From Pedobacter boryungensis (GTDB taxonomy: Bacteria > Bacteroidota > Bacteroidia > Sphingobacteriales > Sphingobacteriaceae), in contig NZ_JABMKV010000001.1 in the NCBI RefSeq assembly GCF_013204825.1, positions 1 to 64,000 on the forward strand: DNA of 64,000 nucleotides, written 5' to 3'. The position numbers and the translations under genes were made by a program. How positions within the stretch are numbered: position 1 is the stretch's first letter; the number at the start of each line of letters is the position of its first letter. The notes below the pieces were generated by a model. The model had not been told where the DNA came from. It did no database searches and worked only from the letters and a program-made list of their open reading frames with translations. Below are positions 54,972 through 63,168 of the stretch, piece by piece.

Positions 54972-56099
54972 ATGAAAAAAAATCTACTATTAGCTTTCAT
55001 CTTTTTGTTTTCCATTGCTGCAAAGGCTCAATTTAACAATGAAGCTATTTTCAATCGAATTAGACCTGCAGATAGTTTAGAAAAAGAACTACATTTTAAT
55101 TTTTACAATTTCAATTACGTTCGTAATTACGAATATTCGAATAAATTTCACGATGGTTATACTTTATACGGAACGCAGATAGAACCGCAATTGGTTTATT
55201 ATGCTAATCCGAATTTGGCTATTGTGGCTGGGGCTTATTTGCGTAAAGATTTTGGCAATGAAGGGGTTTATGATGCTAAACCTTTATTTAGCTTAAAATA
55301 CCATAAAAGAAATTTAACGCTGGTTTTTGGAAGTTTAGAGGGTAACATTCAGCATAATTATATTGAGCCAATCTATGATTTTGAGCGTAAAATTACCACG
55401 CCAATTGAATACGGAACGCAATTATTAATTGATAGAGAAAAGTTTAAACTAGATAGCTGGATTTCTTGGCAGAAAATGATTTACAAGGGTTCTCCGGAAA
55501 AAGAAGAAATTGTTGGTGGATTAAGTACAGAATCAACTTTGATGCAAAGAGCTGGTTGGAAGTTGAGTATTCCTGTGCAATTTTTGGCCTATCATCAGGG
55601 TGGGCAAATTGATGTATTAAAAAATATTCCGATTAGCACACTATTTAATGGCGCTGCTGGATTTAAGTTACATAAAACGGTTGGTGATAAGGTAAGGGAA
55701 GTGTTTACGGATAATTATATAGCTGTTTACAAAGATTTTTCGCCAACAAAAGTTAGGGCTTACCAGGGTGGTTTTGGTGTTTGGCTAAATGCGGGTATGG
55801 ATACGAAGTGGGGGAGTTTAGTTGCTTCTTATTGGAAGGGAAATAAGTTTCTTACTATAAAAGGAATGCCGTTGTATCAGTCGGTTTCTGAAAATTTATA
55901 TGATGCAGGTTTTAAACAGAGTAGCAGAAGTATTTTAGCTGTTAGGTATGTTTACCAAAAGCAGTTAATTCCTAATTTATATTTAGATGTTCGCTTTGAA
56001 CCGCATTTTGATTTGGGAACTCCGGATGCTGATTTGCAGTTTAATCATTCGCTTTTCTTAACCTATAAGGAAGATTTTAGAATTTTTAAAAGGAAATAA
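54972..56099 (+). CDS. Exported protein, probable outer-membrane beta-barrel, function unknown
   Basis: 375 residues from ATG 54972. The start is chosen because the signal peptide MKKNLLLAFIFLFSIAAKAQ begins there; a longer reading to 54906 only translates a REP element. The mature part has many amphipathic strands with aromatic residues (QLVYYANPNLAIVAGAYL, NLTLVFGSLEG, SILAVRYVYQKQLIPNLYLD) and no recognised domain, so an outer-membrane barrel is likely but unproven. It is not obviously linked to the heme genes; the REP element separates them. Downstream lies the 21-bp minisatellite. Confidence 0.72.
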   Translation: MKKNLLLAFIFLFSIAAKAQFNNEAIFNRIRPADSLEKELHFNFYNFNYVRNYEYSNKFHDGYTLYGTQIEPQLVYYANPNLAIVAGAYLRKDFGNEGVYDAKPLFSLKYHKRNLTLVFGSLEGNIQHNYIEPIYDFERKITTPIEYGTQLLIDREKFKLDSWISWQKMIYKGSPEKEEIVGGLSTESTLMQRAGWKLSIPVQFLAYHQGGQIDVLKNIPISTLFNGAAGFKLHKTVGDKVREVFTDNYIAVYKDFSPTKVRAYQGGFGVWLNAGMDTKWGSLVASYWKGNKFLTIKGMPLYQSVSENLYDAGFKQSSRSILAVRYVYQKQLIPNLYLDVRFEPHFDLGTPDADLQFNHSLFLTYKEDFRIFKRK

Positions 56100-56185
56100 G
56101 TTCGGAAGTCAGGGGAGTTGGTAAAGTTGGGAAGTGGGGAAAGTATGAAAGTTTAGATGCCTAGATAGGATGTTGTTTTTTGCAG

Positions 56186-56521
56186 CTTGCAGTGCTCAGC
56201 TACAAACTCGCAGTGCTTAGTTACAAACTTGCAGTGCCTAGGTACAAACTCGCAGGTGCTAGCTACAACTTTGCAGGTGCTAGGTACAAACTTGCAGGTG
56301 CTAGGTACAAACTTGCAGGTGCTAGCTACAACTTTGCAGGTGCTAGGTACATACTTGCAGGTACTAGGTACAAACTCGCAGGTGCTAGCTACAACTTTGC
56401 AGGTGCTAGGTACATACTTGCAGGTACTAGGTACAAACTCGCAGGTGCTAGCTACAACTTTGCAGGTGTTAGCTACAACTTTGCAGGTGCTAGGTACAAA
56501 CTTGCAGTGCTCAGCTACAAG
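56186..56521. repeat. Minisatellite: sixteen 21-bp tandem repeats
   Basis: Sixteen full units of exactly 21 bp plus a partial one (from 56522). Consensus CTTGCAGGTGCTAGGTACAA plus A, with two main subtypes differing at GCTAGCTACAAC and GCTAGGTACAAA. Units 8-10 and 11-13 are two identical 63-bp trimers, which shows higher-order duplication. The first and last units share the variant CTTGCAGTGCTCAGCTACAA. As 21 is divisible by three, at least two frames stay open (7-residue repeats such as GARYKLA), but no start signal, signal peptide or start-codon context supports a protein. Confidence 0.9.
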
Positions 56522-56632
56522 CTTGCAATGAGCAATTTCATTTTTACATGTTGTAGTTGGTGTACTGTTTTTGGTTTCTTAAACCCGATAGTAGTGGAAA
56601 TACTTTTTGCTACATTTTCTTTGATAGCTTAG

Positions 56633-56812
56633 GTTGACAATGCCAAAAAGATTGTAACGAATAGCGGGGCTATAGAATCTATAAAACACTAACATTCGTT
56701 TTCACAAATAATTTTTTCATCGGTAAGAAATTTAGCTAATTAAGAATTTTATGTTCTTAAGTGCTTAAAATTGTATTTTTATGCTGTGAAATTAATAAAT
56801 AAAAAAATATTT
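56633..56812. other. Intergenic stretch between minisatellite and sigma-factor promoter
   Basis: AT-rich sequence with no gene. It includes a short segment (about 56650-56672, GTAACGAATAGCGGGGCTAT) resembling AAAGCGAACAGCGGGACTAA upstream of parC (about 31453), perhaps decayed copies of one dispersed repeat. Confidence 0.4.
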
Positions 56813-56822
56813 GCAACCCCGT

Positions 56823-56850
56823 GCAACCTTTTACTTCTAGGGTTCATCTA
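56823..56850 (+). promoter_or_regulatory. Putative ECF-type autoregulatory promoter
   Basis: GCAACC (56823-56828) and CATCTA (56845-56850) are separated by 16 nt, like the AAC-containing -35 and short -10 boxes of ECF sigma promoters. A second GCAACC lies 10 nt upstream (56813). The ATG of the sigma gene follows 17 nt later. Confidence 0.45.
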
Positions 56851-56867
56851 CCCTATACAAACAACAA

Positions 56868-57437
56868 ATGAAGGTGACTAAAACATATACGATTGATGAC
56901 TTACTGGAAGGCTGCAAAGCTGGCGACAGGAAAATGCAAGAATTGCTGTATAAGCAAACTGCATCGAAAATGTTGGCTGTTTGTATGCGCTATGCCAAAG
57001 ACCGTATGGAGGCTGAAGATGTTTTACAATTGGGCTATGTTAAGATTTTCCAAAAGGTTAAGGACTATCGTGGTGATGGGTCTTTTGAGGGTTGGATTAG
57101 AAGAATAATGGTGAATACTGCGATAGAAAGTTATCGTAAAAATTTGCGTATGCTAAATGTAGTGCCAATTGAAGATGCTTATGAGCAACCATCGGCTGGA
57201 TTTGATTTTAGCAGTTTAGGTATGCAGGATTTAATGAAGGTGATACAGAAGTTGGCTGATGGTTATAGGATGGTATTTAACATGTACATTATAGAGGGGT
57301 ACTCGCACAAGGAAATTGCAGAAACGTTAGGCATCTCGGAGGGTGCTAGTAAATCTCAATTAAGTAGGGCGAGAGCAATATTGCAACAAGAAATTATTAA
57401 AATGGAGGGCTTTGGTTATGCAACACATGCCGGATAA
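56868..57437 (+). CDS. ECF-type RNA polymerase sigma factor
   Basis: 189 residues. Region 2: AVCMRYAKDRMEAEDVLQLG, YVKIFQKVKDYRGDGSFEGW and RRIMVNTAIESYRK, which bind core polymerase and the -10 element. Region 4: VFNMYIIEGYSHKEIAETLG and SKSQLSRARAIL, the -35-binding helix-turn-helix. It has no N-terminal region 1 or region 3, so it is a group IV (ECF) factor. The anti-sigma-like gene overlaps its 3' end by 20 bp, and a beta-barrel gene follows, so the likely regulon includes this operon itself. Confidence 0.92.
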   Translation: MKVTKTYTIDDLLEGCKAGDRKMQELLYKQTASKMLAVCMRYAKDRMEAEDVLQLGYVKIFQKVKDYRGDGSFEGWIRRIMVNTAIESYRKNLRMLNVVPIEDAYEQPSAGFDFSSLGMQDLMKVIQKLADGYRMVFNMYIIEGYSHKEIAETLGISEGASKSQLSRARAILQQEIIKMEGFGYATHAG

Positions 57438-58158
57438 GGAATTCGATAATTTTATTAGAAATAAGTTTGAGGATGCGGAGATTGAACCGTCTGCAAATTT
57501 ATGGGCTAATATAGAACAACAGTTGGAGCCGAAACGTAAACGTGTTATCCCGATTTATTGGATGGCCGCTGCAAGTATTGCTGTTGTGATTACGGGACTG
57601 TTGGTTTTTCAGAAAACGGAAAAAATTCAATTGCATGGTGATGATACTAATACTGTTGCAACTGTTGTAGAGCCTAGTAAACAAGTGATAGAATCTACTG
57701 AGTTACCGGTTGAGAATGTTTCGGCACAGGGAAGCAGATCGGTTAATTCGGTTATGAAAACTAAAAAGGTTCAGTTATTAGATCGTAAGCCATTGGAAAG
57801 TAATCCGAAAATTATTTTAGCAAGCGTGCAACCGAATACAAACACTGACCGTCTACCTATTAAAGCTGCTGATGTTATACCATTGAATGTAATTGAGAAA
57901 GAGGTTCCTGTAGAGAATAATACAACAGTGATTGCTCAAGTTGAACCTCAGAAAGAAGAGCAGGTAATTACAGAAACAGAGAGCACAACGGAGCGTAGGG
58001 GAATTAGAAATGTTGGGGATTTAGTAAACTACGTTGTTGATAAAGTTGATAAAAGAGAAAAGAAGTTGGTAAGGTTTAATACTGATGATGATGATAATTC
58101 ATCGATAATTGGAATAAACATTGGCTTTTTGAAATTGAATAGTAAAAAACATAAATAA
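57418..58158 (+). CDS. Probable membrane anti-sigma factor
   Basis: About 246 residues from ATG 57418 (a TTG at 57412 is in frame; ATG 57427 is another option). The N-terminal ~40 residues (DKEFDNFIRNKFEDAEIEPS, NLWANIEQQL) have the small helical pattern of Bacteroidota anti-sigma proteins, followed by one membrane helix (residues ~44-64, VIPIYWMAAASIAVVITGLL). The periplasmic part is low complexity, Val/Glu/Thr-rich, with no fold I recognise. It overlaps the sigma gene by 20 bp and lies 28 bp before a beta-barrel gene. The assignment rests on context and topology more than on motifs. Confidence 0.7.
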   Translation: MQHMPDKEFDNFIRNKFEDAEIEPSANLWANIEQQLEPKRKRVIPIYWMAAASIAVVITGLLVFQKTEKIQLHGDDTNTVATVVEPSKQVIESTELPVENVSAQGSRSVNSVMKTKKVQLLDRKPLESNPKIILASVQPNTNTDRLPIKAADVIPLNVIEKEVPVENNTTVIAQVEPQKEEQVITETESTTERRGIRNVGDLVNYVVDKVDKREKKLVRFNTDDDDNSSIIGINIGFLKLNSKKHK

Positions 58159-58186
58159 CACATAAACCAAACAAACATACACACAA

Positions 58187-58996
58187 ATGAAACATTTAAT
58201 TTTAACAGCAGTTTTGGTAAGCGGACTTACCTTTCTGGCAGGCTCTAGTGCTAGTGCACAACAGGATAGTGTGAAAACTAAAAAAATTACCTATGGTAAA
58301 AGTATATCAATTGGCCCTTTTGTAGTTAAATCTGGTAATGGGGATACTATTCAAAGAAGAGATCCGAATAAAGCACGCTTTGTGGGAGGATTAACTTTTA
58401 CTCGTTTAGATATTGGTTTCTCTAAATTGATTGATAATGGAAGTTTTTCATTATCGCCAGCAAATAAGTTTTTAGATTACAATGCTTGGAAAACTAGTCA
58501 TCTTTCATTTGATGTTTTACAAATGGGATATAGATTTAACTCGAACTTTAAAATTTATGTAGCTGGAGGATTTGATTGGACTTTAATTCGTTTGAAAGAG
58601 AATATTACCATGCAAAAAAATACTGCTGATTTAACTTATATTAACGAACCTATTATTTTTAGTAAAAACCGTTTCTCTAGTAGTTATTTACATATTCCTT
58701 TAAACTTTGAGTTAAGAACTAAGGAAAATAATAAAGGTAGACGTTGGTATTTTGTTGTTGGTCCGGAAGTTGGTTTCTTGTTAAATGGAAAAGTAAAACA
58801 GATTAGTGATGAACGTGGAAAAGAGAAATTTAAAGATGATTATAACTTCGCTCCATTCCGTTATGGTGGTACTGTAAGGGTAGGTACTAATGGATTAGCT
58901 TTATTTGCTAAATATTATGCAAACGATATGTTTGATAGTACTCCGCAAAAAGGATTAAAAAATATGGCATTCGGTTTAACCTTTGGAATAAATTAG
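58187..58996 (+). CDS. Outer-membrane beta-barrel protein
   Basis: 269 residues. Signal peptide MKHLILTAVLVSGLTFLAGS with cleavage after SASAQ. The mature part consists of alternating strands (FVGGLTFTRLDIGFSKL, HLSFDVLQMGYRFNSNFKIY, YLHIPLNFELRTK, RRWYFVVGPEVGFLLNG, MAFGLTFGIN) typical of PorT/OMP_b-brl_2-type barrels; YLHIPLNFEL and GPEVGFLLNG are common in that group. Third gene of the sigma / anti-sigma operon, so it is probably the structural target of the regulation. A terminator follows 75 bp later. Confidence 0.83.
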   Translation: MKHLILTAVLVSGLTFLAGSSASAQQDSVKTKKITYGKSISIGPFVVKSGNGDTIQRRDPNKARFVGGLTFTRLDIGFSKLIDNGSFSLSPANKFLDYNAWKTSHLSFDVLQMGYRFNSNFKIYVAGGFDWTLIRLKENITMQKNTADLTYINEPIIFSKNRFSSSYLHIPLNFELRTKENNKGRRWYFVVGPEVGFLLNGKVKQISDERGKEKFKDDYNFAPFRYGGTVRVGTNGLALFAKYYANDMFDSTPQKGLKNMAFGLTFGIN

Positions 58997-59071
58997 AAAG
59001 GGAATCGAAAAGACAGGGAAGATTGGTTAGAGGGGCAATAAAATAGAAACACAAACACACAAATAAATCCG

Positions 59072-59104
59072 ATCCTGCAGGCGAAAGTTTGCAGGATTTT
59101 TTGT
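59072..59104 (+). terminator. Rho-independent terminator of the sigma operon
   Basis: Eight-bp stem ATCCTGCA (59072-59079) / TGCAGGAT (59090-59097), 10-nt loop, and a following T run. Confidence 0.8.
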
Positions 59105-59187
59105 TTCATTTTCTTAAGAGTGATGCCTTGACGTAACTTTCGGAGTTTCTGACTATATAACTTCTGGACTTTATCTATCTTTACGCT

Positions 59188-60180
59188 GTGAATGAGCAGA
59201 TAATCACCGTTAATAAACTAACAAAACAATACCAGCAAAGTCAGGCATCGGGTATTTCGGATATTAATTTTTCTATAAAACGAGGAGACATTGTTGCCAT
59301 TATTGGCGAAAGTGGTAGCGGGAAATCAACTTTGTTAAAGTGTATATATGGTTTGCTTAAGCCAGATGCGGGTGAAGTTTTAATGAATGACAAAAGGGTT
59401 AAAGGCCCAGACGAGCAACTTATTCCGGGTAATGCTGAAATGAAAATGGTTACTCAAGATTTTTCATTAAACATTTATGCTAAGGTTTACGACAATATCG
59501 CTTCGATGCTTTCTAATACTGACATAAAGGCTAAGGAGAGTAAAACTTTAGCAATGATGGAGCATTTGCATATTACTAAGCTAAAGGACAAAAAAATAAT
59601 TGAGCTAAGTGGGGGAGAACAACAACGTGTTGCCATAGCAAAAGCATTAATTAGTAACACTAAGGTTTTATTGTTGGATGAGCCTTTTAGTCAAGTTGAT
59701 TCGTTGTTAAAAAACCAATTACGAGCTGATATTAAACGTTTAGCAAAGGAAACTGGATTAACGATTATTTTGGTTTCTCATGACCCTACGGATGGGTTAT
59801 TTCTTGCCGACCAGTTGTTGATTTTAAAACACGGGAAACTTTTACAAAATGATAAGCCGGAAACAATTTATCAACATCCGTCGGATTTATATACTGCGCA
59901 AATTTTAGGGAATGCTGTTATTTTAACTCAGGAAGAAGCATCGCAATTAGGTATTAATACTACAAAACAGCATGTGGCTTTTTATCCGGAATGGGTAGAT
60001 TTAAAAAGCACTTGGCAAAGCAGACGTTTTGAAGTTAGAGAAGTATATTACAAGGGTTTTTACGATGAACTTTTGCTTGAAAGAAATGGTGTAAAAATTA
60101 GAGCATTGCAATTGAATAGTGGAACGCATAAAAAAAACGACCACGTTCAAGCGAACATTGGTCGTTTTTTAGAGTTTTAA
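59188..60180 (+). CDS. Orphan ABC transporter ATP-binding protein (PotA/FbpC-like)
   Basis: 330 residues. Walker A GESGSGKSTL, Q-loop MVTQDFSLN, signature LSGGEQQRVAIAKAL, Walker B VLLLDEPFSQVD, H-loop VSHDPTDGLFLADQLL. The region after ~240 (VAFYPEWVDL, RRFEVREVYYKGFYDELLLE, then VKIRALQL) resembles the regulatory TOBE-like domain of CUT/iron/polyamine importer ATPases. No permease or binding protein lies nearby, so its partner is unknown. The start is GTG; TATCTTTA just upstream matches the -7 box at 7 of 8 positions. A hairpin terminator lies within its last codons. Confidence 0.85.
   Translation: MNEQIITVNKLTKQYQQSQASGISDINFSIKRGDIVAIIGESGSGKSTLLKCIYGLLKPDAGEVLMNDKRVKGPDEQLIPGNAEMKMVTQDFSLNIYAKVYDNIASMLSNTDIKAKESKTLAMMEHLHITKLKDKKIIELSGGEQQRVAIAKALISNTKVLLLDEPFSQVDSLLKNQLRADIKRLAKETGLTIILVSHDPTDGLFLADQLLILKHGKLLQNDKPETIYQHPSDLYTAQILGNAVILTQEEASQLGINTTKQHVAFYPEWVDLKSTWQSRRFEVREVYYKGFYDELLLERNGVKIRALQLNSGTHKKNDHVQANIGRFLEF
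60132..60170. terminator. Bidirectional terminator hairpin embedded in the ABC gene 3' end
   Basis: Perfect 12-bp outer stem, AAAAAACGACCA (60132-60143) with TGGTCGTTTTTT (60159-60170), and a small inner GTTC/GAAC pair. It lies wholly inside the ABC coding sequence, ending 8 nt before the stop codon, and is 20 nt past the stop of the opposing lipoprotein gene, for which it is ideally placed. Confidence 0.8.
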
Positions 60181-60189
60181 TCAGGTTTT

Positions 60190-60597
60190 TTATTGAGCCG
60201 ATTCGATAAGTACAATTTTAACTCGGGTTCTTGTTGTTGGTTTAATAGGAGTTGTATCTTGGTTGTCAGAACTTTGAATGTCAATTTCAATTGATCCTTG
60301 TCTAATTACATAACTATAGGCATCTACATTATAAACAAAAGGTAATTGTTCGTAGGTATTATTATCTCCTCTCGAGATGTACGTTAAAATACCATCATCT
60401 TCAAATGTTCTTGGGTCAATTCTACTTTCGTTAATAGTAGCATAATATGTATAGCCATCATCACTTAACTTCCATTGGTTAGGCTCTATGTATTTAATAA
60501 TTGTCAGATTGTTCGCACTTTGAACAATAGTGTCTTTTTTGCAAGACGCCAGACCTAGTGTGGCGATGCAGATTAGGATTAAGGTTAGCTTTTTCAT
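60190..60597 (-). CDS. Small lipoprotein, function unknown
   Basis: 135 residues with a lipoprotein signal peptide and a clean lipobox LASC (Cys19), followed by KKD. The mature part has many polar and aromatic residues and short strands (QWKLSDDGYTYYATINESRI, YSYVIRQGSIEIDIQS), with no family I recognise. Monocistronic, converging on the ABC ATPase gene with a 9-bp gap and sharing its hairpin terminator. Confidence 0.75.
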   Translation of the reverse strand: MKKLTLILICIATLGLASCKKDTIVQSANNLTIIKYIEPNQWKLSDDGYTYYATINESRIDPRTFEDDGILTYISRGDNNTYEQLPFVYNVDAYSYVIRQGSIEIDIQSSDNQDTTPIKPTTRTRVKIVLIESAQ

Positions 60598-60698
60598 GTT
60601 GTGTGTGTGTTTTGTAATTTATAATACAAAACTTTTGCCAAATTTTACACAGTAGAAAAGTTCGTATGTTGGGCCAGTTGAATTAAGCTAATAGATTG

Positions 60699-60719
60699 TT
60701 CGATAGGCTCAGAATGACA
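60699..60719. repeat. Solitary REP-like arm
   Basis: TTCGATAGGCTCAGAATGAC plus A, one arm of the family described at 13624. It sits between the lipoprotein start and the ilvA stop. Confidence 0.55.
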
Positions 60720-60726
60720 AAATTGA

Positions 60727-61971
60727 TTACACTAAATATTCGAACAAAGTTTGATCTTGGTTTAGCTCAATAATATCGAATTTAAAGGTTTTCATACGAT
60801 TTACTAATCCTTCGTAATCTTCTCTATCTTTCAGCTCGATACCTACTAAAGCTGGACCACTTTCTCGCTCTGTTTTTTTGATAAATTCAAATCGGGTAAT
60901 GTCATCATGTGGGCCTAAAACTTCATTTACAAAAAGTTTTAATGCTCCTGGTCTTTGTGGGAAGCGAACAATAAAATAGTGCTTTAATCCTTCAAAAAGT
61001 AAAGATTTCTCTTTGATTTCTTGCATTCTTTCGATGTCGTTATTCCCACCACTTACAATGCAAACTACTTTTTTACCTTTAATCTGTGCTGCGCATAAAT
61101 CTAAAGATGCTACTGCTAAAGCTCCTGCTGGTTCGGCAACAATTGCATCTTCATTGTATAATTTTAAAATGCTTGTGCAAACTTTCCCTTCTGGGATTAG
61201 CATAATTTCATCTAAAACTTCTCTACATATCGGGTAAGTAAGTAAACCAACGGCTTTTACAGCTGCACCATCAATAAAGCGATTAATTTGATCTAGTTTT
61301 ATCGGTCTGCCTGCTTTAAAAGCAGCATCCATAGAAGGAGCACCTTCTGGTTCGACACCAATTAATAAAATATTTGATTTGGTTTCTTTTAAATATGTTC
61401 CAGTTCCTGAAGCTAAACCACCACCACCAATTGGCATGATTACCACTTCTGTATCTGGCAAATCTTCTAAAATTTCTACACCAACAGTCCCTTGACCTTC
61501 AATTACATGATAATGATCGAATGGGGGAACGAAAGTCATTTTATTTTTTTCGGTAAAACGCAATGCTTCAGCTAAACAATCGTCAAAAGTATCGCCAACT
61601 AAAACAATATCTATCCACCCGTTGCCAAATAAAGTAGTTTGACTTACTTTTTGCTTTGGTGTAATTTCGGGCATAAAAATGGTGCCCTTAATTTTTAATT
61701 TTTTGCAAGAATAAGCAACACCTTGCGCATGATTACCCGCACTTGCACAGACTACACCATTTTGAATTTGATCAGCAGGGATTTGGCTCATCATATTATA
61801 TGCACCACGCAATTTATACGAGCGAACTACTTGTTTGTCTTCGCGTTTTAAATAAATTTCTGCCTGGTATTTTTCCGATAAACGTTCATTAAATTCTAAA
61901 GGCGTATGTAAAACCGTGTCCTTTAGTCTTTCTGCTGCTGCTAAAAAATCAAATGTATATGTTGTTGTCAT
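60727..61971 (-). CDS. ilvA: Threonine ammonia-lyase (threonine dehydratase)
   Basis: 414 residues. It deaminates threonine to 2-oxobutanoate, the first step of isoleucine synthesis. PLP-lysine Lys53 in RSYKLRGAYN (usual SFKxRGA), PLP phosphate loop PIGGGGLASG, and CASAGNHAQGVAYSC. After the catalytic domain one ACT-like regulatory domain (GLKHYFIVRFPQRPGALKLF and ALVGIELKDREDYEGL, residues ~325-414) is present; E. coli IlvA has two, so feedback control may differ. Last gene of the minus-strand series leuB-leuA-ilvA, 32 bp after leuA. Confidence 0.93.
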   Translation of the reverse strand: MTTTYTFDFLAAAERLKDTVLHTPLEFNERLSEKYQAEIYLKREDKQVVRSYKLRGAYNMMSQIPADQIQNGVVCASAGNHAQGVAYSCKKLKIKGTIFMPEITPKQKVSQTTLFGNGWIDIVLVGDTFDDCLAEALRFTEKNKMTFVPPFDHYHVIEGQGTVGVEILEDLPDTEVVIMPIGGGGLASGTGTYLKETKSNILLIGVEPEGAPSMDAAFKAGRPIKLDQINRFIDGAAVKAVGLLTYPICREVLDEIMLIPEGKVCTSILKLYNEDAIVAEPAGALAVASLDLCAAQIKGKKVVCIVSGGNNDIERMQEIKEKSLLFEGLKHYFIVRFPQRPGALKLFVNEVLGPHDDITRFEFIKKTERESGPALVGIELKDREDYEGLVNRMKTFKFDIIELNQDQTLFEYLV

Positions 61972-62003
61972 TATTCTTTTCTTATCGTTTTCGACGTATT
62001 TCT

Positions 62004-63164
62004 TTACACTAAATGTAGGGTTACTAACTGATTTAAATCATGATCATCGATGCCTTGTTTGCTATCTGCCAAAACCAAGAATTGTTTGTAAACGATATCC
62101 AAATTATCTTTATCTAAGGTATGACCTAATCGATCTAGGTGATGTTTTAAAGCGTGGCGGCCACTTCTTGCTGTTAATACGATTGCGGCAGATGGAAAAC
62201 CAACATCTTCAGGTTTAATGATCTCATAATTTTCACGATTTTTTAAGAAACCATCTTGGTGGATACCAGAACTATGCGAAAATGCATTACCACCGACAAT
62301 AGCTTTATTAGGCTGAACAGGCATGTGCATTTGTTCACTTACGTGTCGGCTAATGTTATAAAAACCTTGTGTATTAATATTGGTATGAAGATTTAAGCTT
62401 TTGTGGGTTTTTAAAATCATTACCACTTCTTCCATGGAAGTATTACCTGCACGTTCACCAATACCATTTACAGTACATTCTACCTGACGAGCACCGTTTT
62501 GTAAACCAGCTATTGAGTTTGCAGTTGCTAAACCTAAATCGTTGTGGCAATGCACAGAAATAATGGCTTTGTCGATATTTTTAACATGTTCTTTTAAATA
62601 CAAAATTTTAGAACCGTATTGATCTGGCAAGCAATATCCGTTGGTGTCTGGAATGTTAACAACAGTTGCTCCTGCAGAAATTACTGCTTCAATCATCTTT
62701 GCTAAAAATTCAATATCAGCTCTACCAGCATCTTCGGCATAAAATTCTACATCTTCCACATATTTTTTAGCATACCTAACGGCTTCCACTCCACGTGCTA
62801 AAATATCTTCGCGAGTACTATTGAACTTCGTTTTGATGTGCATATCGCTTGCTCCAATTCCCGTATGAATTCGTGGTCTTTTTGCAAAACGTAAAGCATC
62901 TGCAGCAACATCGATATCACTTTTATTTGCACGAGTTAATGCACAAATAATTGGATCTTTTACTGCTTTTGATAATTCGATTACACTTGTAAAGTCGCCA
63001 GGACTTGATACAGGAAATCCAGCTTCAATTACATCAACCCCTAAAAACTCGAGTGATTTTGCGATTTCGATTTTCTGGTTAGTATCTAACTGGCAGCCTG
63101 GAACCTGCTCTCCATCACGCAAGGTGGTGTCAAAAATGTAAACTTTATTAGGGTCGTGTATCAT
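62004..63164 (-). CDS. leuA: 2-isopropylmalate synthase, short form
   Basis: 386 residues. It condenses acetyl-CoA with 2-oxoisovalerate, starting leucine synthesis. [12 protein letters not shown] holds the catalytic Arg/Asp/Glu and metal site (most LeuA have GEQSPG); [13 protein letters not shown] supplies the metal His pair; [13 protein letters not shown] and [15 protein letters not shown] follow. The protein ends soon after the (Tyr/Ile) linker region: the ~130-residue C-terminal regulatory domain of E. coli LeuA (about 520 residues) is missing, so the enzyme may escape leucine feedback; other HMGL-family synthases such as homocitrate synthase are a less likely alternative. It lies 4 bp after leuB. 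Confidence 0.9.
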   Translation of the reverse strand: MIHDPNKVYIFDTTLRDGEQVPGCQLDTNQKIEIAKSLEFLGVDVIEAGFPVSSPGDFTSVIELSKAVKDPIICALTRANKSDIDVAADALRFAKRPRIHTGIGASDMHIKTKFNSTREDILARGVEAVRYAKKYVEDVEFYAEDAGRADIEFLAKMIEAVISAGATVVNIPDTNGYCLPDQYGSKILYLKEHVKNIDKAIISVHCHNDLGLATANSIAGLQNGARQVECTVNGIGERAGNTSMEEVVMILKTHKSLNLHTNINTQGFYNISRHVSEQMHMPVQPNKAIVGGNAFSHSSGIHQDGFLKNRENYEIIKPEDVGFPSAAIVLTARSGRHALKHHLDRLGHTLDKDNLDIVYKQFLVLADSKQGIDDHDLNQLVTLHLV

Positions 63165-63168
63165 CGCT

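Noticed and set aside
56186..56521. CRISPR array
   Set aside because: Units are directly contiguous with no unique spacers and no cas genes nearby; it is a minisatellite.
56180..56632. ORFs reading through the 21-bp repeats (7-residue repeat proteins in two frames)
   Set aside because: Both arise because the unit length is a multiple of three and the unit has no stop; starts are TTG or poor contexts, no signal peptide or family match, and repeat subtypes fit DNA-level expansion.
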